Below, piece after piece: positions 55,036 to 64,000 of a stretch of 64,000 bases of DNA. The number at the start of each line of letters is the position of its first letter. Within the stretch, counting starts at the first letter, position 1. The translations under genes and the position numbers were made by a program. Source of the stretch: Rebecca billardiae RCC1528 (Eukaryota > Haptophyta); NCBI GenBank assembly GCA_965240325.2, contig OZ251222.1, positions 1,240,001 to 1,304,000 of the forward strand. The letters are read 5' to 3'. Under the pieces are notes generated by a model. It saw nothing but the letters and a program-made list of their open reading frames with translations, ran no database searches and was not told the DNA's origin.

Positions 55036-55160
55036 ATGGCCCGCGGTGCAGGGCGGAGCGCGCAGCGTGGAGCCCGCACCAGCGGGCCCGAACAACGTTT
55101 CAAAAAGATCTTTGATCAAGAAAAAAGGGACGGGGGACGATTTTCATGGCTGGAGGAGAC
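55036..55160 (+). repeat. Dispersed repeat C, copy 2
   Basis: Same ordered blocks as 39117-39297 reversed: ATGGCCCGCGGTGCAGGGCG, AAAAAGATCTTTGATCAA, GGGACGGGGGACGATTTTC. Similarity may extend further right. An 85-aa frame (55036-55293) begins at the conserved ATG, but copy 1 does not keep it. Confidence 0.85.
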
Positions 55161-56150
55161 CGAGTTTCGAATTTTGAGACCCTCTCTAACATGCATCACG
55201 GCCGAAAAAGGTCGCGCCCACGGCAAGTTCATAGTAAAGCGTGGAGTGACGCCCGTCCAAAAAACTTCACGCCCTTTAGGATCCCTAACGTAACGAACCG
55301 TTACAAGCGATTTTTCCGGCCAATGAGATTGCAGCAAGGTCCAAGGAGCGATGACGTATCTAGATAGAGATTGCCGCGAACCGATGTGACCATGTACGTC
55401 CCTTGAATCAGTTGAATCAACTATTCAATCGCGCCGTGTCTGTATCAGGAGCCGACGAGGCAATGGTCAGTAGCCGATGGGCCAACCTCGGCGAATCTCA
55501 ATACTATCTGACACCGGAGCGGGAGCCGGGGCGCGCGGGCCCGCGTTTTCTACGCCACGGCTGCGGCGAGACCGCGAGAGGATGAGGCGAGCTCGGACGA
55601 GCGACCGACGGGTGAGGACGGCGATGGGCAGGTGCGCGCGGCGAGTTGCGCCTGGAGCGCGCGGCTGCGGCGGGTCCCGACTGCCGTCGACATCGCGTTC
55701 GTGCCCCCGCTCACTCCGCGCGCCCCCGCCGCCCCGTGTCGATGCCTGCGCGCGGCCGCGCGCCGGTCGGCGCCTAGGCGCCCCGGCCGCGCCGCGGCAG
55801 CCGCCCTGTATTCGGGCTCTCGCAAGCTCGGGGGCAGCGGCGCCTGATGCCGGACTGATCGATCTCTGAGTCTTCGACTTCACCACGCGCCGCCCTTGCC
55901 ATGCCTTTCCGGGGAGCGCCGACGATCCGAGTCCATCGTCGACGGTCGACTCTGAGCGAGGGCTACGCCTCGGAACTGAACGGTACTCTACGAGGAGGAC
56001 GAGCTGCGCGGGCGACGGTGGTGCGTGACGTCCCCAGAGCTGGCTGTGCCTCTGCAACGCGTGCCGAGCCTGATCGAGGTGTGTCAGCCCGTGCACGCGC
56101 GGCGTGCGCGAACGATCCGTGACTGGTGCCCAGTCGCACCTCCGACCTCG

Positions 56151-56240
56151 GCACCGTGCTCCCTCGGGCTGTCAGCTCCGCGTGGCCTGGCGTGCACGTC
56201 GAGTTGCGCTCATGCGTCGATCACGCCTCGCGCCCGCCTG
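56151..56240 (+). repeat. ~90-bp direct duplication, first copy
   Basis: GCACCGTGCTCCCT..GGCTGTCAGCT, then CGCGTGGCCTGGCGTGCACG, then CATGCGTCGATCACGCCTCG. The second copy is at 56382-56473. Confidence 0.85.
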
Positions 56241-56381
56241 TCGGCCGTCGCGCAGGCGCTGGTCGAACCCTACTCGGACCAGTGCAAATCACCTAACTAT
56301 CCTGGCGCTGCCGCGGTGCGCGGTGACCCGCGGCGGGACAGCGGTCAGTCAGCAGCAGCGGCCCGAACGAATCCGCGGCCC

Positions 56382-56473
56382 CGCACCGTGCTCCCTGGCT
56401 GTCAGCTTCGCGTGGCCTGGCGTGCACGTGGAGTCGCGCTCATGCGTCGATCACGCCTCGTCGCATCCGCCTG
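56382..56473 (+). repeat. ~90-bp direct duplication, second copy
   Basis: Differs from the first by a few substitutions and small indels. Confidence 0.85.
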
Positions 56474-56604
56474 TACACAATCGGCGCCGCGCCGGCGGCT
56501 GCGAAGTGCGCCGATGGGCCCGCGCCCCGGGCGCGGCGGGCGGCGGCGCGCCGCTGGAGTCTAGTTGTACGGGCATGCAACTCCGGGTCTGTCAATAGAC
56601 GACT

Positions 56605-56690
56605 GCGATGGAGGGTGCACCGCCACCGCGGGCCCTGAACTACGTTCGTTCTACGGAAAAGGACCGCGGAACGCGGTCCTATATATTATT
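56605..56690 (+). repeat. Dispersed repeat D, copy 2
   Basis: ACTACGTTCGTTCTACGGAA followed by GGACCGCGGAACGCGGTCC, a near-perfect hairpin. Matches 37488-37570 on the opposite strand. Confidence 0.75.
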
Positions 56691-57736
56691 CCTTAACCTG
56701 GTAGCAGGCGCAGCGGTACGACTTCTGCCGAGTGCCACACTGACAGTCGGCTCGCCTGCGGGCAAAGTCACAGTCGCAACTACTGTACTGTGTGGCAGGT
56801 ACCGCGTGGGTCTACTTAGCTAGCTGCTACTCCTAGCTTTCCGAGACCAGCTGAGTAGTCGCGCTTCTTCACTACGTAGTACTACGTAGTCGACTAGGTA
56901 GCGACGGTCACGACGATACGCGGATCATACGGATTAGGATACTGCGATTCGCCTTATTGTCAGCTGGAATGCTTGGGTATCAGACGTCGGCGGGGGATTC
57001 GGCGGGGAATCGCGCCCGGCGAGAATCCCGGCGCGCGGGCGTCGGACCCCGCTGGCTGCGACTCACCTCGCTGCGGTGGGCCGTAAGTTGGCGCGATGTC
57101 AGCGGCGGGCGATTGCACTGCCGACGCGCCGGCCTCGACTCTCGAGCGCGGCACCCGCACCCGCGCATGAGGCCGCACCTGCTTCCGCGCGGGCGGCGCC
57201 GGGCGCGCCGGCGGTGGCACTGCGACTACGTCGGGTTTATTACGTAGTGGCTACGTAGTCCAACTACTTAGCTACCTCGGTCGGCACCCCAGGCAAAGTA
57301 ATCAGCACTACGTTGCTACCTGGTCCTGGAACCGAGTGATGTAGTGATGGCTACAGGCTACTTATGCAACTACTTAGTACGTAAATGTTTACCTACCATG
57401 CCCTGGCGTCGGCGGGATGGTGGCGCCGATGACAGGCCGTCGCGAGCGCGCGCGCAGCGGCGCTTGGGTGCATGGAACCCGCGCGCGCCGCTGAAGCGCG
57501 CGCGTGCACACGCCACCACCGCCGACCCGCTGCCCGTGACGTCCTGCTCGGCTGGAGCGTCGCACGCGCGGTCGCGCGCGAGCGTGAAGTAGCTCTTGCC
57601 ATATCACATATGCCCGCGGCTCACGGTGTGCCCATGCAGACTCGGTCTTCGGACTTGTCATCAATAACTTTGATCGTCGGACTTGTAGTATTTACAATAT
57701 TAGTATCTATTCAGCGCAGTTTTGTAGAATATTTTT

Positions 57737-57739
<3 letters not shown>

Positions 57740-57803
<64 letters not shown>
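57740..57803. repeat. (TA)n microsatellite
   Basis: About 64 bp of pure TA. Confidence 0.97.
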
Positions 57804-57807
<4 letters not shown>

Positions 57808-58032
57808 GGATTATAGCCGCGACATGATATGCTGCTATCACTCATCTAACTTGGAGTCACTCGTCATCAAGACTCAAGTCCTTCAATCAACTATCAAGAG
57901 TCAAGTCCGGAGCAGCGCCAGCACTCAGCATCATGGGGGCACATGCCAATCCGGCCGCCGCGCAGTCTGACGTCGACGGCGCCAGGCGCGGACTCGGCAG
58001 TGGCCAGTGGGCCCAATGACCAGACCGAGTGC

Positions 58033-59462
58033 TCAGGAACCTGCCATCATGCAGCCATCCGGGCATGCATCTGCTGCAGAGTCATCGCGATGACGGGCAT
58101 CAAAGCTGCCAAACAGCAGGCCATGCTTGGCAGCCGCCATTCGCCGGCGCGTGCGTGCCGCGCCCGCCGGCACGCAGCCTTCTGGGCATTCCGTGGACGA
58201 GTCGTCGTGGGCCTCCTGGACTGGCGGCGTCGACTGCAAGGGCACGGGGCTGGGCTCGACGGGGCCGTCGATGGAGGGCACGGGCGAAGGCTCGGGCGAA
58301 GGCTCGGGCGAAGGCTCGGGCGAAGGCCAGGGTGAGGGCCAGGGCGAGGGCCACGGCGAGGGCCAGGGCGTGGGCGAGGCATCGGGGGTGGGTGAAGGAG
58401 AGCCGATCATGATCACGTCGCTTGCGTCGGTGTAAATGAGGTCGAAGGCATCCGCGTAGATGTAGTCCACGTTCTGATCGTCGGCATACACCTTGTCCAC
58501 CTCGCCGTCGCGCACGCGGATGTAGGACACGCCCGATGTGGACGAGGAGGCGTCCGCGCGAATGATGTCCTTCCCGGCTCCGCCTGCGAGCCGCGCCGCG
58601 CCGCGCGGGGATGCGCGGGATCATCAGCGAGCGAGCGCTCGCCATTCACATCTGGGCCGAGCGCAGCCGACACGCACCATAGAAGATGTCCTGATGATAG
58701 CCGGTGGTGGAGCCCCGGAGGTAGTCGTCGCCATCGCCTCCTGTTGCGGGCGCGGCGCGCGCCCGGGGAGGGAGGGCGCAGTGAGGAGCTGCTGCCGCAC
58801 GCTGGCAATGGCCCGCCGCGCGTGAAGGCGAGACTCGCAGCCACGCACCGTGCATCTCGTTGAGCAGGGCAGAGCCAGTTTTGCCGCCCGGGTTCGCGCC
58901 GCCGAGCAGCCGGTCGTTGCCCGCACCGCCGTACAGGTAGTTCCACGCACTGCCACCAGATGCCCCCTGGACTGACATCCCAGCACTGCCTCCGATGAGC
59001 TCGTCGTCGCCGCCGAGGCCATAAATCGTGTTCGTCACGTCACCGCCGAGATAGTAGTCGGGGGACGCGTACCAGGCTGATCCACCGCTACCTCCCGTGA
59101 TGCTGTCCCCGTAGGCAGTCCCATAGACCTGGTTGTCCGTCTCGTCGCCGTCGCCGGAGGCGGTTGCATCCGTGCCACCTGGCAGGGTTGTCGTCACGCC
59201 CTGCAGGGATCGCCGTGCCGTGCTGGGAGCCTCATCGGTCCTGTACGCAGAGGGAAAGGAGCGGCGCAACTCGTCAAATGCGCGTGCGCTCACGCGGGGC
59301 TGGGGGGAGAGTGGAGCCCACGCGCAAGACAGGCAGGCCGCCACACCGTCCTGCTGTAGCCTTGCGAGCCTCACGGGCCGTGGGCGCCAAGGGCAACCCG
59401 AGAGACGCATGAAGGGCCGCGAGGATGACACCTAGAAGCAAGGCTCCCGCCGAGCTCCGCAT
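58033..59462 (-). CDS. Secreted RTX-type calcium-binding repeat protein with Pro-Ser spacer
   Basis: The N-terminus MRSSAGALLLGVILAALHAS is a clear signal peptide. The exon after it starts near 59285, but this first splice is unresolved. Later exons are phase-consistent: to 58849, 58740-58678 and 58583-58033. The body has nonapeptide-type GGxGxDxL repeats: LGGDDELIGG, GGAGNDRLLGG, GGDGDDYLRG and, restored at an exon junction, GGAGKDIIRAD. These form Ca2+-binding beta-rolls. They occur in many secreted proteins, so no activity is implied and no enzymatic domain is seen. Next come DGEVDKVYADDQNVDYIYAD, a WPSPWPSP/EPSPEPSP proline-serine tract and two short Cys motifs (ECPEGCVP, ACPDGCMM). A cell-wall or scale-associated extracellular role is inference. 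It is divergent from the copper monooxygenase gene, with starts 286 bp apart. Confidence 0.72.
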
Positions 59463-59748
59463 TGTCGATCACTCTAGCGGTGTGACCGGCAGCAAAGCTT
59501 GTGACCGCCCTTGGTCGCGTTGTGGAGGTGGGGGAGCGCCGGAGCGGCTGCCAAGAAGTGGGGGAGTGGCCGGGCGGCGGCCCCCCCGCAGCAGAGTGCT
59601 GGATTGAATTCTCGTCGGGACGAACGAAACGGCGTGATGACTATGGAGAATTCAGGGGACGATTCGACGAAATTCGTACAAAAGTCAAAGTAGTAGCAGG
59701 ACAAGTGTAGGACAAATTCAAGTACGTAGTAGTACTTTACCAGAATCA

Positions 59749-62093
59749 ATGAATCGTCGCTCATCACTGGTCAAGTGGTCATTCACGATGGTATCCAGCA
59801 TGGGCGCCGCGCTCATCGCGCCCATCGCGCTCGTCGCGCTCATCGCTCCCGGCGTGTCGGCGGGGCGGAGCCCATTGCGCGCGTACGACTGCAGCGCGCC
59901 CTTCGCAGAAGGGGCCTACACGCTGCACTGGGCGCTCGAGCGGCCGCAGCGGTGCGCCGCTGCCGCCGACTGCCCGCCCTCGCACATCCGCCTCGGCGTG
60001 CAGCTCGAGCTCCGCGGCCAGACCGCCACGGCGGCGCACGCGCGCGGCTGGTGGGTGGCGTTCGGGATCTCCGAGGCCGGTGGCCTGCGCGGCGTCGACA
60101 TGGTGCGGTACGACGCTCCCCCTGCCGCCGCGGGCGCGCGCGCCAACGGCACCACCGCGAGGCTCGTCGACGCGCACACGCGCGCGAGCGCGCAGATGCT
60201 GCCCGACGCGCAGCAGGACTGGGCGCTCGAGCGCGCGCCGGATGTGGCGTACACGCCGCCGTCGCTCGGCCAGGGTGGCCTCACTCGCCTCGTCGCGCTC
60301 GTGCCCATGCGCCGCGCGCTCCGCACGTCGGATCGTCAGTTTGACCGCGCGCTCGCCGAGGACAGTCGGTTGCCCCAGCTCGCGACCAACGTCGTGGGGC
60401 AGTGGGGCGTGGGCGCGTACGATGGCGAGCGCGCCGCGCGCGAGCGCGCGCCGACGCTCGTTGCCCGCGGCGCGCGCGTGCTCAAGCCCGCGCGTGGCGC
60501 GGCCGAGCGCGGTGGCGAGGCCGCCTACGTGAGCGCACAGCTGCGGCTGCACCGGCGGCAGTGCGACACGCCGCTCGAGGCGTTGCGCCGGGAGACGCCC
60601 GGGCTGCGCCGGGTGCGCGTGCGCATGCGCGAGCGGGTGATCCCCCCGCCCGAGCCGTCCGACCGCTCGGGCGCGAGCGCGTACACCCTCGAGTGCTTCG
60701 ACGTCGCCGACCTGCTGCGTGATGGCACGCGCGCCGCCGTCGGCGCGGCCGGCAGGGTGGACGAGACCGACGCTGCCGACGACGGCGGCGGCGGCGGCGC
60801 GCTCCACGCTCTGGCATTCGAGGCGCGGGTGTGGCCGCCGTCCAACGAGCGGCACGTGCACCACATCTCGCTGCAGACGCGCGCCGCCGGCTGCGCCGAG
60901 CGCCCGCCCGCTGCGCAGCCCGACGCCTTCCTCGCCTCCTGGACCCCCGGCATGGAACCGGCGGTGCTACCGGCCGGCGCGGGCGTGCGCATGGGCGGGC
61001 CGGGCGCGCCGCGCGCGCTGGTGCTCGTACTGCACGCCGAGCCGCGCGGCGGGGGCGCGCTCGAGCCGGACTCGTCGGGCTTCATCATGTACTTCGTGCG
61101 CGCGCCCGCCTCGCGCGCACGCGACGCCGCGGTCATCGAGATCAGCGCGACCGACGGGCTGATGGGTGCGCCTCTTCCAATCGGTAGCTCGCGGCTCCGG
61201 TTGAGTCGGCCGGTGGTCGCGCCCGCCGCGGCGCACGCGTCGACGGAGCCCGTCACCGTCTTCATGGCGGCGGCGCACATGCACGCGCTCGGCGTGCGCG
61301 CGCGCCTCACCGTCCGTGCGGCGAACGGCTCCGTCGTGCGCGTGGACAGCGTGCGCGCCCGCGCCGCGCACCACTGCGCAAGCGCCGCCACGCAGCTCGC
61401 CGCGCGCGCACGCGCGCGCAGCACCGCACACAGCCGCCCGCACGCGCTGAGCGCGGCGCGGCGCCGCCCCGCGCCGTGGCTGCGTGTCGCGCGCAGGTGG
61501 ACTACTACGACCCCTCGGCCACGCTGGCGGCCGCGCCGCGCTCCACCAGCGGCGGCTTCACCCTCCAGCCCGGCGACTCCCTCCAGTACGAGTGCGACTT
61601 CCAAAATGACGGCGACCGATGTGACTCGGTCAGAGCGCGCGCGCCGCCGGGCGCGCCGTGTCGCACGTTTGGGCTCGGCGCGCGCCACGAGATGTGCAAC
61701 ATGTTCCTCGGGTACTACCCGGAGGCTGCGGCAACGCGCGTGTGCGTGCCAGACGAGAGCGCTGCGCGCGTCAGCGCGCGTCTCCGCCGCCGCCTCGGCG
61801 TCGGAGCACGTGCGCCGCGCGCACAAGCCAACGGCGCCGCTGCCGCCGCTGCCGCCTCGACTCGGCCGGCCCGGCGGCTGCATCCGGGCGGCGGCATGGA
61901 GCGCGGCGGCCACGTTGGAACCATCGTGGCGACCTGCCACGTGGACCGTTTTGAGGTACTGCGCGAGGGCGTGGTGCACAGCCACGCGCAGACCGCCTCA
62001 TCACCAGGCGTCTGGGGATATGCAGGCGGCAATGATGATGAGGCGCACGAGCGACTAGGCAGCATCGGGCATGACATCTGGCACTCAGACTGA
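59749..62093 (+). CDS. DOMON / copper type II ascorbate-dependent monooxygenase (DBH-like)
   Basis: Exons 59749-61350 and 61497-62093 join in phase 0 (VVRVDS|VDYYDPSATL) to about 732 aa. A signal peptide (ALIAPIALVALIAPGVSA) is followed by a DOMON domain (TLHWALERPQ ... GWWVAFGISEAGGLRGVDMV). The two copper-monooxygenase lobes then carry CuH-type ligands HVHHISLQT (near residue 370), AAAHMHALGVR for CuM (near 510) and GARHEMCNMFLGYYP, whose Met is the axial CuM ligand. This is the architecture of dopamine beta-hydroxylase and MOXD1: O2- and ascorbate-dependent hydroxylation in the secretory pathway. Substrate unknown. The last ~110 residues beyond CVPDES are low-complexity, and the true C-terminus may involve another intron. 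The donor is GTGCGC. Confidence 0.85.
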
Positions 62094-62423
62094 GGCAGTG
62101 ATGCAGCGCTGGACCGCGCGGTACTGCGGTCCTTCTAGCTACGCACCGGGAACGATTCTGATTAGCTAGTGATGGACTAACACGTCGTTGCGGCGAGTGA
62201 CGAAATGATGATGATGACGCGATGACATGAATCATCATAAATTCATAATATATGCGCTGATGAGACTGACTCTGATGAAGTCGTCCGGCCGCGATGTATT
62301 GCTGCGCTGACTACGACTATTCCTTCGGCGTCGTTGTCGGGACTCGGCCTCGGGTGATCTACAGAGTAACTCTACAGGTCTAGACTCCAGTTACTCAACA
62401 AGCTGTGTAGCAGTCTCAGCTGC
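62094..62423. other. Convergent spacer
   Basis: 330 bp, ATGATGATG-rich. Holds the 3' ends of the monooxygenase and transporter genes. Confidence 0.55.
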
Positions 62424-63860
62424 TCAGCCGCCCGAAGTTGCGACGAAGCGCTGCACGACGGGCACCGTGCCGAGCACGAGCGAGAGGATGCCAAAGGCGA
62501 GGATGAGCCCCTGCGGCGCGTGCGCCCACGCCAGCGGCGGCACCGCCGGCTCGGCGCGCGCGCGCACCTTGAGGTAGAGGGCGACGGGGAGAACGAACGC
62601 GACCAGGTTGGTGCACACCGCGCCGTTCAGGCTGAGCACGAGCGAGAGGTCGGAGATGAGCAGCGCGACGGCGACGGCGGCGAGGTTGAGCGCGAGCGTG
62701 ACGCCGTAGAACTGCGCCGCGCTCGCCTCGAGCCGCGCCTCGTTCCTCCCGAACGCAAAGTCGATCAGCGAGAGCTTGCACGGGATCATCATGATCATGT
62801 ACGAGAGGACGACCAGGTCTAGCAGCGCGAGCCGCGCGACGATGGCGGTCGGCGACTCAGGCGCAAAGTTGCGCAGCACGTTGCCCTGCACGCCGTCGGT
62901 GAAGGTGACGTACGCGATCGCGCCGATGAAGAAGTCCATCGCGAACACCAGCGCGTACGCGTTGCGCGACACCGCGCCGACGTTGGCCGCGCTCGTGTCG
63001 CGCATCGTCGCGAGCACGACGCCGCCGCCCGCCTGGATCGAGAAGACGAGGAGCAGGATCGGGAACGCCGACATGAACTCGGCGGCGGAGGGCGGCCCCC
63101 ACGCGAGGGCGCCGAGGGCCGGGAGGCCGGTGTGCGCGAGCTGCGCGGCGCAGTACACCGAGACCGCGACGAGCATCACCACGCCGCCGAGGAACGCGAC
63201 GAAGGAGAGAAGGGCGACCGCCTTGAGTGAGCGCACGAGCGTGGTGGGCAGCAGCAGCGCCGCCCAGCAGCCGATCAGGACGAGGCGGGAGGGCGGCGTG
63301 GCGTCGGCGCTGAGGACGAGGGCGAGGAGCCCCTCGACTGCGTCCGCCGCCGCGTCCACGTACGACACGCAGCACAGGAAGCCGAAGACGGAGTAGAGCA
63401 GGATGAGCGTGACGCGGCCGGCGCCGCCAAACGCGTGCGCGCCCAGCTCGGCGCTCGCCGGGTCCGTCTTTGCGAGGCCGTTGGTCGTCACGTTGAGCAG
63501 CAGCGTGTAGCGGTTGAGCACGGCGGAGAAGAGCATCATGCCAAGCGCCGGCAGGATCCCCGCCTTCGCGATCGCGAAGCCCATCGAGAGCATGCCCGAG
63601 CCTAGGCAGTTGTTCAGCAGATTCACAATCGCCTCACCGTTTGTCTGCAAAGACGCGGCGGCGGCCTCGGCGGCCGGGGTCACCTCCGCGGCCTCGTCGG
63701 CCTCGTGGAGAAGCACGCTCAGCTTCTTGTCAGGCGGGGCGATCAGCCCTCCCACCACCGAGATGCGCCGCTGCAGGCCCGCGGTGAATCGCGACGACTC
63801 GCCGAGCGCGCCACGGGTGATCACTCGGCCGTGCGGCGCCATGAACGCCTTCGAGTCCAT
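62424..63860 (-). CDS. AAAP-family amino acid/H+ (Na+) symporter
   Basis: 478 aa, single exon, with about eleven hydrophobic helices starting near residue 75. The first helix has the AAAP (SLC32/36/38) signature AIVNLLNNCLGSGMLSMGFA. Further helices include VTLILLYSVFGFLCCVSYV, AALLLPTTLVRSLKAVALLS, FMSAFPILLLVFSIQAGGGV (transport core), ALVFAMDFFIGAIAYVTF and LISDLSLVLSLNGAVCTNLV, the last matching the family's late-helix G..N motif. A hydrophilic N-terminus of 70 residues precedes the core. It probably moves neutral amino acids across the plasma or vacuolar membrane; the substrate is not assignable. The ATG at 63860 is first in frame; the N-terminus could extend beyond it by splicing. Confidence 0.9.
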   Translation of the reverse strand: MDSKAFMAPHGRVITRGALGESSRFTAGLQRRISVVGGLIAPPDKKLSVLLHEADEAAEVTPAAEAAAASLQTNGEAIVNLLNNCLGSGMLSMGFAIAKAGILPALGMMLFSAVLNRYTLLLNVTTNGLAKTDPASAELGAHAFGGAGRVTLILLYSVFGFLCCVSYVDAAADAVEGLLALVLSADATPPSRLVLIGCWAALLLPTTLVRSLKAVALLSFVAFLGGVVMLVAVSVYCAAQLAHTGLPALGALAWGPPSAAEFMSAFPILLLVFSIQAGGGVVLATMRDTSAANVGAVSRNAYALVFAMDFFIGAIAYVTFTDGVQGNVLRNFAPESPTAIVARLALLDLVVLSYMIMMIPCKLSLIDFAFGRNEARLEASAAQFYGVTLALNLAAVAVALLISDLSLVLSLNGAVCTNLVAFVLPVALYLKVRARAEPAVPPLAWAHAPQGLILAFGILSLVLGTVPVVQRFVATSGG

Positions 63861-64000
63861 GCTCTGCAGCGATCGGGTGACGTGGCGCAGGACGCGCCAC
63901 CGCCCCGCGGCCGTCCGCTTCGACGGCGCCGCCGCTGCCGGCGCCGCCGGCAGCAGTGGCTCAGCACGCTCGCCGTCATCTGCGCGCTCGGCCGTCGCCA

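Larger units (their letters stand above)
55161..57739. other. Gene-free repeat-bearing region
   Basis: No supported gene. It contains a ~90-bp direct duplication (56151-56240 and 56382-56473), dispersed repeat D copy 2 and clusters of CTACGTAGT palindromes at 56868-56900 and 57238-57320. Confidence 0.5.

Noticed and set aside
55036-55293. 85-codon frame in dispersed repeat C as a gene
   Set aside because: The frame is not kept in the other copy and has no recognised domain.
59274-59300. A 22-bp intron between the signal-peptide frame and the RTX frame (GTGGGC..CCCCAG)
   Set aside because: Too short for splicing. A longer intron (about 58 bp) is possible, but I leave the junction unresolved.

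Overview
This window looks like nuclear DNA of a GC-rich, flagellated, photosynthetic eukaryote, most likely a haptophyte-like or other red-plastid (chlorophyll a/c) alga. Four things point there. Genes carry short introns of about 90-340 bp and there are no operons. One gene (48247-49003) is a chlorophyll a/c light-harvesting protein whose leader resembles the ASAF-type plastid signal. There is an ATP-dependent PEP carboxykinase, a sperm-tail PG-rich (SHIPPO) flagellar protein, a TMEM165/GDT1 transporter and a JMJD4 oxygenase. Spacers are rich in (TA)n, (CT)n and dispersed repeats. No species assignment is possible from sequence reading alone.

Layout. 1-2.8 kb: C-terminal part of a MYND zinc-finger protein, then a quinone-oxidoreductase-like dehydrogenase. 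3.5-8 kb: SHIPPO-repeat protein (-) head to head with a mitochondrial carrier (+), then a PC-esterase-like secreted protein (-). 8-9.9 kb: gene-free, with a (TA)n tract. 9.9-15.7 kb: an acidic protein (-) divergent from a RAD5-type SNF2/RING DNA-damage translocase (+). 16-21.6 kb: a membrane-anchored patatin-fold protein that has lost its catalytic serine (-) and an unknown acidic protein (+), each preceded by one arm of a 465-bp inverted repeat. 21.6-25.9 kb: repeat-rich, with a (CT)n tract and a 2-kb element bounded by inverted repeats. 26-28.4 kb: UTP3/SAS10 (-). 28.4-32 kb: gene-poor. 32-34.2 kb: PEP carboxykinase (+). 35-37.2 kb: Rnl2-type RNA ligase (-) head to head with a membrane protein (+). 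37.5-39.7 kb: gene remnant and dispersed repeats. 39.7-40.6 kb: metallo-beta-lactamase-fold hydrolase (-). 40.7-45.7 kb: repeat block with a 25-bp tandem array. 45.7-47.8 kb: GDT1 transporter (-) head to head with an OTU deubiquitinase (+). 48.2-49 kb: LHC protein (-). 50-51 kb: uncertain broken gene. 51.6-54.8 kb: JMJD4-like oxygenase (-) head to head with a protein kinase that carries a C-terminal cyclin-like segment (+). 54.8-58 kb: repeats. 58-62.1 kb: a secreted RTX-repeat protein (-) divergent from a DOMON/copper monooxygenase (+). 62.4-63.9 kb: AAAP amino-acid transporter (-).

These are independent housekeeping genes rather than one pathway. The recurring organisation is divergent gene pairs separated by 48-90 bp, which imply shared bidirectional promoters. 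Almost all introns I could reconstruct begin GTGCG or GTACG instead of GTRAG. I resolved exon boundaries by reading-frame phase and conserved domain continuity; none has transcript support here.
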